Shown: one piece after another, positions 1 to 8,169 of the stretch
Layout of the letters: every line of letters starts with the position of its first letter
Numbering within the stretch: the stretch's first letter is position 1
Source: Jeotgalicoccus coquinae
GTDB lineage: Bacteria > Bacillota > Bacilli > Staphylococcales > Salinicoccaceae
DNA: 64,000 nucleotides
Direction: 5' to 3'
Assembly: GCF_014207425.1 (NCBI RefSeq)
Contig: NZ_JACHFF010000001.1
Location: forward strand, 806,001 to 870,000
The notes under the pieces: generated by a model
Databases searched by the model: none
Told to the model about the DNA's origin: nothing
What the model saw: the letters and a program-made list of their open reading frames with translations, nothing else
Translations under genes and position numbers: made by a program

Positions 1-120
1 GGATTCCATCTGAATATTTCACCAGGAGGGACAATCGTACTTGTCTCAGTCGCAATATTATTATGTACGCTGGTATTAAATCGTGTAGGAGTTGTTAGGA
101 ATGCACAAAGAACTGGTTGA
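1..120 (+). CDS. Metal (zinc) ABC transporter permease, C-terminal end only
   Basis: Reading frame 1 is open from the window edge to a TGA at 118-120 and encodes the last 39 residues of a protein. The residues are a hydrophobic stretch (IVLVSVAILLCTLVL) followed by a short basic tail, as expected for the last membrane helix of an ABC-3 family permease such as ZnuB. The assignment rests mainly on context: the frame overlaps the start of zur by 20 bp, and in Staphylococcus the zinc transporter genes and zur form one operon. The N-terminus lies outside the window, so the metal specificity cannot be read directly. Confidence 0.65.
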   Translation, partial: GFHLNISPGGTIVLVSVAILLCTLVLNRVGVVRNAQRTG

Positions 121-514
121 TTACAAAGAAATGCTTAAAGAAGCAAAATTTAAAATAACAAAAAAACGTATTCGCATGATAGAAATATTCATGGAAGACG
201 AACGGTATTTATCTGCTAAAGAAGTACAGGAAATGATGAATCAGGACTATCCGGGAATAAGCTATGATACGATTTACCGGAATCTTCATACACTGAAAGA
301 CATCAATGTACTGGAACAAACAACATTCGACGGGGAGATGCAGTACAAAATATCATGCACAGACCATCACCACCATCATTTCATCTGCGAACGATGCGGA
401 GAAACAAAAATCGTACAGTACTGCCCGGTGGAAACATGGGAGAAAGAACTGAACGGCGTAAAAATTAACAGCCACAAAGTGGAATTATACGGCTTATGTG
501 AAGTATGCCGGTAA
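101..514 (+). CDS. zur: Zinc uptake regulator Zur (Fur family)
   Basis: A 137-residue Fur-family repressor that would bind DNA when loaded with zinc and shut off zinc import. The N-terminal winged helix spans about residues 10-80. It is followed by a run of five histidines (89-93) and two CxxC pairs (C96/C99 and C133/C136) that form the structural zinc site of the family. The ATG at 101 is chosen because AGGAG lies at 87-91 with 9-nt spacing; an upstream TTG at 92 has no such site. The gene overlaps the end of the upstream zinc transporter permease, which supports Zur over Fur or PerR. A second Fur-family gene at 50.9 kb is the better candidate for Fur itself. Confidence 0.85.
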   Translation: MHKELVDYKEMLKEAKFKITKKRIRMIEIFMEDERYLSAKEVQEMMNQDYPGISYDTIYRNLHTLKDINVLEQTTFDGEMQYKISCTDHHHHHFICERCGETKIVQYCPVETWEKELNGVKINSHKVELYGLCEVCR

Positions 515-526
515 TATAAACAGTTA

Positions 527-571
527 AACAGCCCGCGTCCTTAAATTAATAAGAATTGCGGGCTGTTTTTT
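527..571 (+). terminator. Rho-independent terminator of the zinc transporter-zur operon
   Basis: A perfect 10-bp stem (AACAGCCCGC at 527-536 with GCGGGCTGTT at 558-567) is followed by a T run. It starts 12 nt after the zur stop codon. Confidence 0.85.
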
Positions 572-588
572 ATGCTTATATAAGATTT

Positions 589-750
589 ACCGGGTCATTG
601 TGAAAGTGACAGTGACCCGTCAGAATCGTTACCGGGTCATTGTGAAAGTGACAGTGACCCGTCAGAATCGTTACCGGGTCGTTGTGAACATGACAGTGAC
701 CCGTCAGAATCGTTACCGGGTCGTTGTGAATCTCACAACGACCCGCCGAC
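589..750. repeat. Palindromic tandem array A, four 42-bp units
   Basis: Four head-to-tail 42-bp units start at 589, 631, 673 and 715, the last one cut short. Each holds a hairpin with 10-nt arms (GGGTCATTGT and ACAGTGACCC in unit 1) around a 7-nt loop. Arms change together between units: in unit 4 the arms are GGGTCGTTGT and ACAACGACCC, which is perfect pairing, and unit 3 pairs with two G-T wobbles. The array lies between the convergent ends of zur and a small membrane protein gene, behind the zur terminator. It does not code for protein and I do not recognise the family. Confidence 0.9.
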
Positions 751-755
751 ACTGA

Positions 756-941
756 TTATTCCTCTTTTTCTTCCGTATTCTTCGCGACTCTGTTTTTAAC
801 AATAACTGCTACTGCAAGAACTACTACCAGCAGGACCGCAGTTGAAGGGCGGATAATTGTATCCGTAAACCAGAAAGCGAGAACTGTCAGCAGTATCAGA
901 CCGATAATGACGAGAAATATTATATTAAAAACTTTTTTCAT
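756..941 (-). CDS. Small two-helix membrane protein of unknown function
   Basis: A 61-residue protein with two hydrophobic segments (about residues 4-24 and 31-48) and a charged tail rich in Lys and Glu. The ATG at 941 follows an AGGTG at good spacing; a GTG at 950 lies inside that ribosome site and is less likely. I do not recognise a family. It stands alone on the minus strand, downstream of a promoter region shared with nothing else, and its 3' end faces zur across repeat array A. A membrane location is predicted from composition only. Confidence 0.6.
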   Translation of the reverse strand: MKKVFNIIFLVIIGLILLTVLAFWFTDTIIRPSTAVLLVVVLAVAVIVKNRVAKNTEEKEE

Positions 942-1022
942 AAACTGCACCTGACTTTTATTCTAATAAATTATTTTCCGTTATTTACTATATATTTTTA
1001 TATGAGAAATAGCAACGAAGTT

Positions 1023-1050
1023 AAAAAAACCCGCTGCACACTGCAGCGGG
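1023..1050 (-). terminator. Terminator of ispG
   Basis: A perfect 9-bp stem (CCCGCTGCA at 1030-1038 with TGCAGCGGG at 1042-1050) with a T run on the minus strand, just past the ispG stop codon. Confidence 0.85.
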
Positions 1051-1060
1051 ATTAAATATA

Positions 1061-2176
1061 TTACTTAGCTTCTTCTGCTTCTTTTTCAAGACGCTGTTTC
1101 TCATGATAAGCTTCAGCCATAATGTCGATTTCTTTTTTAAGTTCGTCAACCATTGTTTCTTCAGGTACTTTACGCACCGTTTTACCGTGCATGAAGAGCA
1201 ATCCTTCACCGCGTGCACCTGCGATGCCGATATCGGCTTCACGGGCCTCACCAGGTCCGTTTACCGCACATCCGAGCACTGCAACTTTAAGCGGTGCTTT
1301 AATGTTGGAAATATACTCTTCCATTTCGTTGGCGATTGAAATCAGGTCGATTTCAATACGTCCGCATGTAGGACATGCAATCAGTGTTGCTGCGTTACTT
1401 GCCAGACCGAAAGTTTTCAGCAGCTCTTTACATACTTTAATTTCTTCAACCGGATCAGCTGATAATGAAATACGCATTGTATTTCCGATACCTTTGGAAA
1501 TAATTGTACCAAGTCCTGCCGCACTCTTAACAGTACCTGCAAACAGCGTACCGCTTTCAGTAATACCGATGTGCAGCGGGTAATCAAATGCAGCTGATGC
1601 TTTTTCGTAAGCTTCAATTGCAAGGTTAACGTCCGATGCTTTCATCGAAACGATAATATCTTGGAAATCAAGGTCTTCTAAAATCTTAATATGGTGAAGT
1701 GCACTTTCAACCATACCGTCTGCAGTAGGGTAGCCGTATTTTTTAATAATATGGCGCTCAAGACTCCCTGCGTTAACTCCGATACGGATTGGAATGCCTT
1801 TGGCTTTACATGCTTTTACGACTTCTTCGACTTTTTCACGGCGGCCGATATTACCCGGGTTGATACGGATTTTATCCGCGCCGCCTTCTACTGCGATTAA
1901 TGCCAGTTTATAGTCGAAGTGGATATCGACAACAAGCGGTATATTGATACGTTTTTTGATTTCTGCAATCGCAAGCGCATCTTCTTCTTTTGGACATGCA
2001 ACGCGAACAATCTGACATCCTGCTTCTTCAAGCTCATTAATCTGAGCAACAGTCGCTTCAACGTCGTGTGTTTTCGTAGTTGTCATACTTTGAATGATAA
2101 TTTCATCGGCTCCGCCGATAGTAAGATCGCCAACTTTAACTTTTCTAGTTTGTGTACGATGTGTAATTCCAGACAT
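1061..2176 (-). CDS. ispG: 4-hydroxy-3-methylbut-2-enyl diphosphate synthase (flavodoxin) IspG
   Basis: A 371-residue enzyme of the MEP isoprenoid pathway that converts methylerythritol cyclodiphosphate to HMBPP using a 4Fe-4S cluster. The N-terminal TIM barrel starts after the motif [13 protein letters not shown]. Cluster-binding cysteines are seen in the C-terminal part in ACPTCGR and [10 protein letters not shown]. The length fits bacterial IspG. The ATG at 2176 has AGGGG 7 nt upstream; a TTG two codons earlier is possible. It is transcribed alone with its own terminator. With dxs at 31.9 kb it shows that this organism makes isoprenoids by the MEP route, unlike most staphylococci. Confidence 0.95.
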   Translation of the reverse strand: MSGITHRTQTRKVKVGDLTIGGADEIIIQSMTTTKTHDVEATVAQINELEEAGCQIVRVACPKEEDALAIAEIKKRINIPLVVDIHFDYKLALIAVEGGADKIRINPGNIGRREKVEEVVKACKAKGIPIRIGVNAGSLERHIIKKYGYPTADGMVESALHHIKILEDLDFQDIIVSMKASDVNLAIEAYEKASAAFDYPLHIGITESGTLFAGTVKSAAGLGTIISKGIGNTMRISLSADPVEEIKVCKELLKTFGLASNAATLIACPTCGRIEIDLISIANEMEEYISNIKAPLKVAVLGCAVNGPGEAREADIGIAGARGEGLLFMHGKTVRKVPEETMVDELKKEIDIMAEAYHEKQRLEKEAEEAK

Positions 2177-2257
2177 ATACAAGCCCCTAATCTAAAATTC
2201 TTTCTAATTTATAATCTTATTATAATAAAAAACTGAGACAAATGTAACCATCTTGCA

Positions 2258-3001
2258 TTACGAATGCGTTTTCTTTTGACCGGGCAGCTTTTTAAAGTAA
2301 TAAATATAAGGAATTAATGCAACTGCCAGTATAACCCAATAGAAGGTTTCCGTGTATACCGCAATTATTCCAATCGGCAGTGACAACAGCATCATTATAT
2401 AGGAACCGATTTTAAACCAGTTCATATAATCTGTTTTTTTCTTCATTAAACCGGCAATGAAACTTAATAGAAGAGACAGAAACAGCATCAGCGTAAAAAT
2501 AAAGAAGTAAATGACAACTACATATATAGTAATATATATAAATATATAGAAGTATAAACTGGACATCTGACTGGACACGAACTGTCCGAGTGATTCGTTG
2601 TCTTTAATATCCCCGATAAAGCTGTAGCTGAAAGTACCGTTTTGAATTTCATTTATGTAAATCCCGTCACGGAGAAATGCAAACAGCACAGCATCTCCGA
2701 GTTTATCTGCTTCATCACGGGTGATTTCAGATGTAAACAGTATCTCATGTTCATTTAAGCTGAGTAATTTTTCTGCACCCCGGTATTCATCGTTTTCAAT
2801 GACGAACTCCGGTATTTCATCGCTGACTTCCGACAGATTTGAAAAGGTGTTTACTGTACCGGTCAGTGTTGTAATAAACGGCAGCGCAATGAAAATCGAC
2901 AGCAGCAGTATGTTTAATAACAGATACCGGAATGGTACGGTACGAAACAGTGGATATTTTTTAAATGTTGCAAGACGTTTAATAAATTCAAAATACTTCA
3001 T
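2258..3001 (-). CDS. DUF1189 family membrane protein
   Basis: A 247-residue protein with one N-terminal membrane helix (about residues 25-45), an extracytoplasmic domain of roughly 110 residues, and three to four C-terminal helices. This is the layout of the DUF1189 family, whose function is not established. Homologues sit beside sodA in Staphylococcus, as here. The ATG at 3001 has AAGGA 7 nt upstream; a longer frame upstream has no better start. It is divergent from sodA with about 130 bp between them, which must hold both promoters. Confidence 0.75.
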   Translation of the reverse strand: MKYFEFIKRLATFKKYPLFRTVPFRYLLLNILLLSIFIALPFITTLTGTVNTFSNLSEVSDEIPEFVIENDEYRGAEKLLSLNEHEILFTSEITRDEADKLGDAVLFAFLRDGIYINEIQNGTFSYSFIGDIKDNESLGQFVSSQMSSLYFYIFIYITIYVVVIYFFIFTLMLFLSLLLSFIAGLMKKKTDYMNWFKIGSYIMMLLSLPIGIIAVYTETFYWVILAVALIPYIYYFKKLPGQKKTHS

Positions 3002-3134
3002 TCTCTCATCCTTAAATACGTATAATAATAAGACCTTAGTCCTATTTAAAGAAACATAAAGCAATCTAATTGTTATTTTAACATCAAATTGCTATATTTA
3101 GGATGTAAACAATTTTGAAGGGAGATTTTTAATT

Positions 3135-3737
3135 ATGGCTTTTGAATTACCAAAATTACCATATGCTTATGATGCTTTAGAACCACACATCGACAAAGAA
3201 ACGATGGAGATTCACCATTCTAAGCACCATAACACTTATGTAACAAAATTAAACGACGCAGTTAAAGGTACTGATCTCGAGTCTAAATCGATCGAAGAAA
3301 TTGTTAAAAACCTAGACGCTGTACCAGAAAACATCAAGACTGCGGTACGTAACAACGGTGGAGGACACCTTAACCACACATTCTTCTGGGAATTACTTTC
3401 TCCGGAGAAAAAAGAATTATCAGGTGAACTAAAAGAAGCAATTGAATCTGCATTTGGTTCAGTTGACAAATTTAAAGAAGAATTTGAAGCAGCAGGCGCT
3501 GGCCGCTTTGGCTCCGGCTGGGCTTGGCTGGTAGTTAACAACGGTGCTTTAGAAATTACAAGCACTCCAAACCAGGACAACCCTGTATCTGAAGGTAAAA
3601 CTCCGGTATTCGGTGTTGACGTTTGGGAACATGCTTACTACCTTAAATACCAAAACAAGCGTCCTGAATATTTAAGCGCTATTTGGAACGTAGTAGACTG
3701 GGACAAAGTTAACGAATTATATCAGGCTGCTAAATAA
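3135..3737 (+). CDS. sodA: Superoxide dismutase (Mn/Fe family)
   Basis: A 200-residue cytoplasmic enzyme that dismutates superoxide to hydrogen peroxide and oxygen. Metal ligands of the family are visible: His27 in EIHHSKHH, the His in [11 protein letters not shown], and Asp162 and His166 in [12 protein letters not shown]. The GGG-H-N motif and length of about 200 residues are those of the Mn type; metal use cannot be settled from sequence alone. A clear GGGAG ribosome site precedes the ATG. The gene is monocistronic, ended by a hairpin at 3754-3779, and lies next to a PBP gene as in Staphylococcus. Confidence 0.96.
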   Translation: MAFELPKLPYAYDALEPHIDKETMEIHHSKHHNTYVTKLNDAVKGTDLESKSIEEIVKNLDAVPENIKTAVRNNGGGHLNHTFFWELLSPEKKELSGELKEAIESAFGSVDKFKEEFEAAGAGRFGSGWAWLVVNNGALEITSTPNQDNPVSEGKTPVFGVDVWEHAYYLKYQNKRPEYLSAIWNVVDWDKVNELYQAAK

Positions 3738-3753
3738 TACAGCAACGAAAAAG

Positions 3754-3779
3754 ACGGGGGATTTTCCTCCGTTTTTTTT
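3754..3779 (+). terminator. Terminator of sodA
   Basis: An 8-bp stem with one G-T pair (ACGGGGGA with TCCTCCGT) and a short loop, followed by eight T residues. Confidence 0.8.
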
Positions 3780-3845
3780 ATTTTAGTAAACCGGCATTAA
3801 AATATGTTAAAATGATGTGGACTTTATAAAAGGGTTTGATGCAGG

Positions 3846-6029
3846 TTGAAACGGGCAAAAATTAAAAGCTTGGACGCTATAAATAAACAGGTTCTGAGAT
3901 CGCGTATTAATATTATTATGCTGATAATTTTTATTCTTTTTTTAATTCTTATTATTCGTCTCGGATATTTGCAGATTGTTCTCGGTGATACATATCAGGA
4001 ACAGGTGGAAAATGCGCAGTACGTTGAAATCAATCAGAGTGTCCCGCGCGGTGAGATTTTCGACCGTAACGGCAATCTGCTTGTCGGCAACACCGCTGAA
4101 AAAGCAATTTACTTTACGAGACACAGAAACATGTCGAACTTCGAGATAATGAACGTGGCTGAAACGCTCAGTACTTACATATCCATGGAAACTGACCGTC
4201 TGTCGCTTCGCGATAAGCAGGACTACATTATTAACAACTATCCGGGAGAGCTGTCGGCGATTATGCCCGAGCAGGTTACACTGCTTGAAAACGGCGGAAT
4301 ATCCCAAAGTGACTTTAATGAAGATGCTTACGGAATTATCGATGACGAGTTTGCAGACTCTGTATTGAATGAAGAAGATTTAAATATTATTGCTGTATAT
4401 GTTGAAATGGTTTCGGCAAGCGAACTTAATCCCGTCATCGTTAAAAGTGAAGGTGTGACAGAGGAAGAGTTTGCCAAAGTGAACGAAGACCTTGATGAAC
4501 TTGCAGGAATTTCAACAGGTCTCGACTGGCAGCGTACTTATCCGTATGACGCAGCACTGCGTACTGTACTCGGAGAAGTATCGACGAACGATGAAGGACT
4601 GCCGCGTGAACTCGTTGAATACTATCAGGCACTGGGCTATTCACGTAACGACAGAGTAGGTAAGTCCTACCTTGAGTTCCAGTACGAAGATGTTCTCCGC
4701 GGTGAAAAACCCCAGGTGAAATACACGACCGACAAATCGGGGAGAGTAACAGGTGAGCAGACAATCAAAGAAGGTAAAGCAGGAGATGACCTATATCTTA
4801 CGATAGATATAGAACTCCAGCTTGAACTTGAAAAGATTGCGGAACACCATTTAACAGGTATCCGCGAATTAGCTGAAGAAATTGTCGAGATGGATGAAGG
4901 AAAAGGGGACATCGATTACACGATTATTCCCGAATATATCGATACAGTGCAGCTCGTCGTCCAGGATCCGAATAATGGAGACATTCTCGCAATGGTCGGA
5001 AAACATATTAATGAAGACGGCGATATCGTCGATTATGATTACGGTACGCTGACAGCAACATACGTACCAGGTTCATCCGTCAAGGGTGCAACCGTTGCGA
5101 CAGGTTATCAGGAAGAAGTACTGCAGGCAGGGGAAACTCTGGTTGATGAACCGATGACATTCTCAGGTACGGACACGGTCAGTTCATTCTTTAACCGTAA
5201 TGACCAGGTGCCTGTAGATGACCAGAGAGCATTAATGGTATCTTCCAACACTTACATGTTTAAAATCGCACTGGCGATTATGGGTGAGGAATACTCGAGA
5301 AATATGCCGCTGCCGACAGATGTTACAAGTGCAGGTTATGCACTCCGCAACGGACTTAACCAGTTCGGCTTAGGTGTGTCGACAGGAATTGACCTGCCGA
5401 ACGAAGCAATCGGTCTTGCACCGCAGCTGACAAACCCGATGAACTATCTGTACTTAAGTATCGGTCAGTACGATACGTACACGGCACTGCAGCTGTCACA
5501 GTACATCTCAACATTTGCAGCTGACGGCAAACGCGTGCAGCAGCACCTTGCAAAAGAAGTTCGCGGCAGCAATGCAAACGATAAAGGTCCGGTATTAAAA
5601 TCATACGGTACAAACGTATTAAATACGATACCGGTGACCGGAGATCAGATGTCTCAGATTAAAGCAGGCTTTTACGATGTGTTTAATACACACGATGAAG
5701 CAAGAGACATGTACGGTACCGGATGGGATGCCTACCATGAGCTGGAACCGAAAGCAGCCGGCAAGACCGGTACTGCCGAGAGTTTCAGAGACGGTGATCC
5801 GGTGTTGAACCAGACGTACCTGGGTTACGCACCGTACGATAATCCGGATATGGCATTCTCAATCATCTTCCCGACGATGCCGAGTACTGTACCGTTCTTC
5901 CCTGCACAGTTTATGGGACAGGACGTTATTGAGAAGTATTATGAAATATACTACGGCCAGGAAAGCAAGCCGCTTTACAATTATGATGCCGGTGATTTCT
6001 ACACTGATCTCGAATACGGCAGCTACTGA
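3846..6029 (+). CDS. pbp3: Class B penicillin-binding protein (peptidoglycan transpeptidase)
   Basis: A 727-residue membrane-anchored DD-transpeptidase that cross-links peptidoglycan. One membrane helix lies at about residues 20-45. A PBP dimerisation domain follows, with the typical PRGEIFDRNG segment. The C-terminal transpeptidase domain has all three active-site motifs: SxxK at 410-413 (SSVK), SxN at 466-468 (SSN) and KTGT at 640-643. The best start is a TTG at 3846; no ATG fits better, and the ribosome site is weak. The symbol follows the sodA-neighbour PBP3 of Staphylococcus; relation to elongation or division is not shown by the sequence. A strong terminator follows. Confidence 0.9.
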   Translation: MKRAKIKSLDAINKQVLRSRINIIMLIIFILFLILIIRLGYLQIVLGDTYQEQVENAQYVEINQSVPRGEIFDRNGNLLVGNTAEKAIYFTRHRNMSNFEIMNVAETLSTYISMETDRLSLRDKQDYIINNYPGELSAIMPEQVTLLENGGISQSDFNEDAYGIIDDEFADSVLNEEDLNIIAVYVEMVSASELNPVIVKSEGVTEEEFAKVNEDLDELAGISTGLDWQRTYPYDAALRTVLGEVSTNDEGLPRELVEYYQALGYSRNDRVGKSYLEFQYEDVLRGEKPQVKYTTDKSGRVTGEQTIKEGKAGDDLYLTIDIELQLELEKIAEHHLTGIRELAEEIVEMDEGKGDIDYTIIPEYIDTVQLVVQDPNNGDILAMVGKHINEDGDIVDYDYGTLTATYVPGSSVKGATVATGYQEEVLQAGETLVDEPMTFSGTDTVSSFFNRNDQVPVDDQRALMVSSNTYMFKIALAIMGEEYSRNMPLPTDVTSAGYALRNGLNQFGLGVSTGIDLPNEAIGLAPQLTNPMNYLYLSIGQYDTYTALQLSQYISTFAADGKRVQQHLAKEVRGSNANDKGPVLKSYGTNVLNTIPVTGDQMSQIKAGFYDVFNTHDEARDMYGTGWDAYHELEPKAAGKTGTAESFRDGDPVLNQTYLGYAPYDNPDMAFSIIFPTMPSTVPFFPAQFMGQDVIEKYYEIYYGQESKPLYNYDAGDFYTDLEYGSY

Positions 6030-6034
6030 TATAA

Positions 6035-6068
6035 AGATCTTAATCCCGCGGGATTAAGGTCTTTTTTT
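6035..6068 (+). terminator. Terminator of the PBP gene
   Basis: A 12-bp stem with one mismatch (AGATCTTAATCC with GGATTAAGGTCT) around a 4-nt loop, followed by a run of T. It directly precedes the PhoP boxes of the pst operon. Confidence 0.85.
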
Positions 6069-6072
6069 CATC

Positions 6073-6111
6073 TTTACACAATCTTAACAATACATTTATT
6101 TTAGATTTACA
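6073..6111 (+). promoter_or_regulatory. Array of four PhoP boxes upstream of pstS
   Basis: Four 6-nt direct repeats, TTTACA (6073), TTAACA (6084), TTTATT (6095) and TTTACA (6106), are spaced by exactly 5 nt, giving an 11-bp period. This matches the Bacillus PhoP box TT(A/T/C)ACA-N5-TT(A/T/C)ACA; only the third copy is degenerate. A -10-like TAGAAT follows at 6121-6126. The layout is that of a promoter activated by phosphorylated PhoP under phosphate limitation. No phoPR genes lie in the window. Confidence 0.85.
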
Positions 6112-6175
6112 ATAGCAGGCTAGAATATGTATGTAAGATAAATTACCAGACAAATTAATTGGAGGAATTTTAGCT

Positions 6176-7171
6176 ATGAAGAAGAATTTATTTCTTACTG
6201 CACTGCTCATGAGCTTAATGTTCATTCTAGCAGCTTGTTCTGACTCAGGATCAGAAGAAGATACAGGCAGTGAAGAGGGTTCAACTGAAGAAAGTTCAGA
6301 AGGCGGATCATCTGCTGATGTTACAGGAAACATAAACGAAGACGATGAGCAGATTGCCGGTGAAGGTTCATCTACAGTATTCCCTATACTTAACCTTTTA
6401 GTTGAAGACTTTAACGCTGACCACGGTGTTGCTGTTGAACTTGGCGGTAACGGTACCGGTTCAGGTTTCAGTGCACTAATCGAAGGTACTGCACAATTTG
6501 CTAACGCATCACGCGGTATCAAGCAGGAAGAAATTGATGCTCTTGAAGATGCAGGAATTGAATGGACAGAATTCCTTGTAGCTACAGACGGTCTGACAGT
6601 TGCAGTTAACCCGGCTAACGATTTCGTAGAAGATTTAACATTTGACGAACTTAACATGATCTACTCAGGCGAAGCTGAGAACTGGTCGGATGTTCGTGAA
6701 GATTTCCCTGAAGAACCGATTACAGCTTACGGTCCGGACCAGTCACATGGTACACACGACTTCTTTAATGAAGAAGTAATGGACGAAGAAGGTGTTGAAG
6801 GACAGCTTATCCAGGATACTAACCAGGTGGTTTCATCTGTAGTAGGTGACCAGAATGCAATTGGATTCTTCGGTTACAGTTTCTACCAGGAAAACCAGGA
6901 TTCATTAAAACCTGTATCAATTACAAGTCCTGACAGCGATGAAGCTGTAGAACCAACTTTCGAAAACGTAATGGATTTCTCTTACCCGTTATCACGTCCG
7001 TTATACCTGTACGTGGATAACGCAGCATTAGAAGAGAATGAAACTTTCCATACATTTATGGAATTCACACTTAAAAACGCGCAGTCTGCTGCAGAAGAAG
7101 TTGGATATGTACCTCTTGAAGACGAAGCTCTTGAAGAAGAACTTTCTAAACTTCCAAACTTGGAACAATAA
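6176..7171 (+). CDS. pstS: Phosphate ABC transporter substrate-binding lipoprotein PstS
   Basis: A 331-residue exported phosphate-binding protein. The signal peptide ends in a lipobox (LAACS, Cys at about residue 21). A long Ser/Glu/Gly-rich acidic linker (about 22-55) precedes the binding domain. The binding domain begins GEGSSTVFPI and contains NGTGSGF and a SHGT segment, all typical phosphate-contacting loops of PstS. It would capture phosphate outside the membrane and deliver it to PstCA. It is first in the operon behind the PhoP boxes. A hairpin at 7190-7222 lies between it and pstC and may raise its level relative to the downstream genes. Confidence 0.95.
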   Translation: MKKNLFLTALLMSLMFILAACSDSGSEEDTGSEEGSTEESSEGGSSADVTGNINEDDEQIAGEGSSTVFPILNLLVEDFNADHGVAVELGGNGTGSGFSALIEGTAQFANASRGIKQEEIDALEDAGIEWTEFLVATDGLTVAVNPANDFVEDLTFDELNMIYSGEAENWSDVREDFPEEPITAYGPDQSHGTHDFFNEEVMDEEGVEGQLIQDTNQVVSSVVGDQNAIGFFGYSFYQENQDSLKPVSITSPDSDEAVEPTFENVMDFSYPLSRPLYLYVDNAALEENETFHTFMEFTLKNAQSAAEEVGYVPLEDEALEEELSKLPNLEQ

Positions 7172-7189
7172 GAAAAAATCTTATAACAG

Positions 7190-7222
7190 ATGGACGCGGA
7201 TGCTTTTATCCCGTCCATTTTT
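7190..7222 (+). terminator. Intercistronic hairpin between pstS and pstC (partial terminator)
   Basis: An 11-bp stem with one bulged C (ATGGACG then GGAT, pairing with ATCC then CGTCCAT) is followed by TTTTT. It lies inside the pst operon and just before the ribosome site of pstC. It can act as a leaky terminator or protect the 3' end of pstS mRNA; both are inferences. Confidence 0.65.
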
Positions 7223-7243
7223 AAAGTAAAGAGAGGCTTTATA

Positions 7244-8167
7244 ATGAGCAATAACAAAATCAGAGATCAGATTATTAAAAATACAAGAAATAAATCCAAT
7301 ATTTTCGAGAGATTAATTCCAGTCATTTTACTTTTAATTACTTCAGTTTCTATTCTCGCAACTATCGGTATTCTTTATACATTACTTTCAGAGTCGTTTG
7401 AATTCTTCTCACGTGTGCCAATTACGGAGTTCCTGACTTCAGCTACATGGCAGCCGTACGTGGGCGACGGCGAGTGGGGAATATGGGCACTTATTATGGG
7501 TACTCTTAAAATTGTAGCAATCGCAGTAATCATCGCCGTTCCAATCGGGCTCGGCGCTGCAATTTATCTGAGTGAATACGCGACTGAAAAAGTCAGACGT
7601 ATTATCAAACCTATACTGGAAGTGCTGGCAGGTATTCCGACAGTCGTTTACGGTTTCTTTGCAATAAATTTTGTTAACCCTATCCTCCAGGGTATATATA
7701 GCGGTTTTGGTTTATACAATGCGGTTTCGGCCGGTATTGTAGTAGGTATTATGATTATCCCGATGATTGCGAGCTTAAGTGAAGACGCAATGAGTTCGGT
7801 ACCTTCAGCAATGAGGGAAGGTTCACTCGGTATGGGTGCTACGAGATTTGAAACAGCAATCAGAGTAGTTATTCCGGCAGCATTTTCCGGAATCATCGCT
7901 TCATTTGTTTTAGCAATTTCACGTGCAATCGGTGAAACTATGATCGTGTCCATTGCGGCGGGTTCAATGCCGAACGCAAGTTTCGATTTAACAGAGCCGC
8001 TGCAGACGATGACAGGGTTTATCGTACAGATCACTTCAGGTGACGCTGCATTCGGTACAGATTTATACTACAGTCTGTTCGCGGTCGGTATGACGCTGTT
8101 CATTATGACAATGTTAATGAACGTCATTTCATCGTGGTTTACGAAGAGATTTAAGGAGGATTACTAA
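7244..8167 (+). CDS. pstC: Phosphate ABC transporter permease PstC
   Basis: A 307-residue inner membrane permease of the high-affinity phosphate importer. Six hydrophobic segments are visible. The coupling region typical of ABC importers is present (AMREGSLGMGATRFETAIRV). The chosen ATG at 7244 has GAGAGG 7 nt upstream; the frame is open further upstream, but that part overlaps the hairpin and does not resemble PstC. It pairs with PstA, starting 2 nt after this stop. Confidence 0.95.
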   Translation: MSNNKIRDQIIKNTRNKSNIFERLIPVILLLITSVSILATIGILYTLLSESFEFFSRVPITEFLTSATWQPYVGDGEWGIWALIMGTLKIVAIAVIIAVPIGLGAAIYLSEYATEKVRRIIKPILEVLAGIPTVVYGFFAINFVNPILQGIYSGFGLYNAVSAGIVVGIMIIPMIASLSEDAMSSVPSAMREGSLGMGATRFETAIRVVIPAAFSGIIASFVLAISRAIGETMIVSIAAGSMPNASFDLTEPLQTMTGFIVQITSGDAAFGTDLYYSLFAVGMTLFIMTMLMNVISSWFTKRFKEDY

Positions 8168-8169
8168 TT

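Noticed and set aside
6040-6657. Long antisense open frame across the start of pstS
   Set aside because: It is low-complexity Ser-rich shadow coding opposite a clear PstS gene and covers the PhoP boxes and a terminator.
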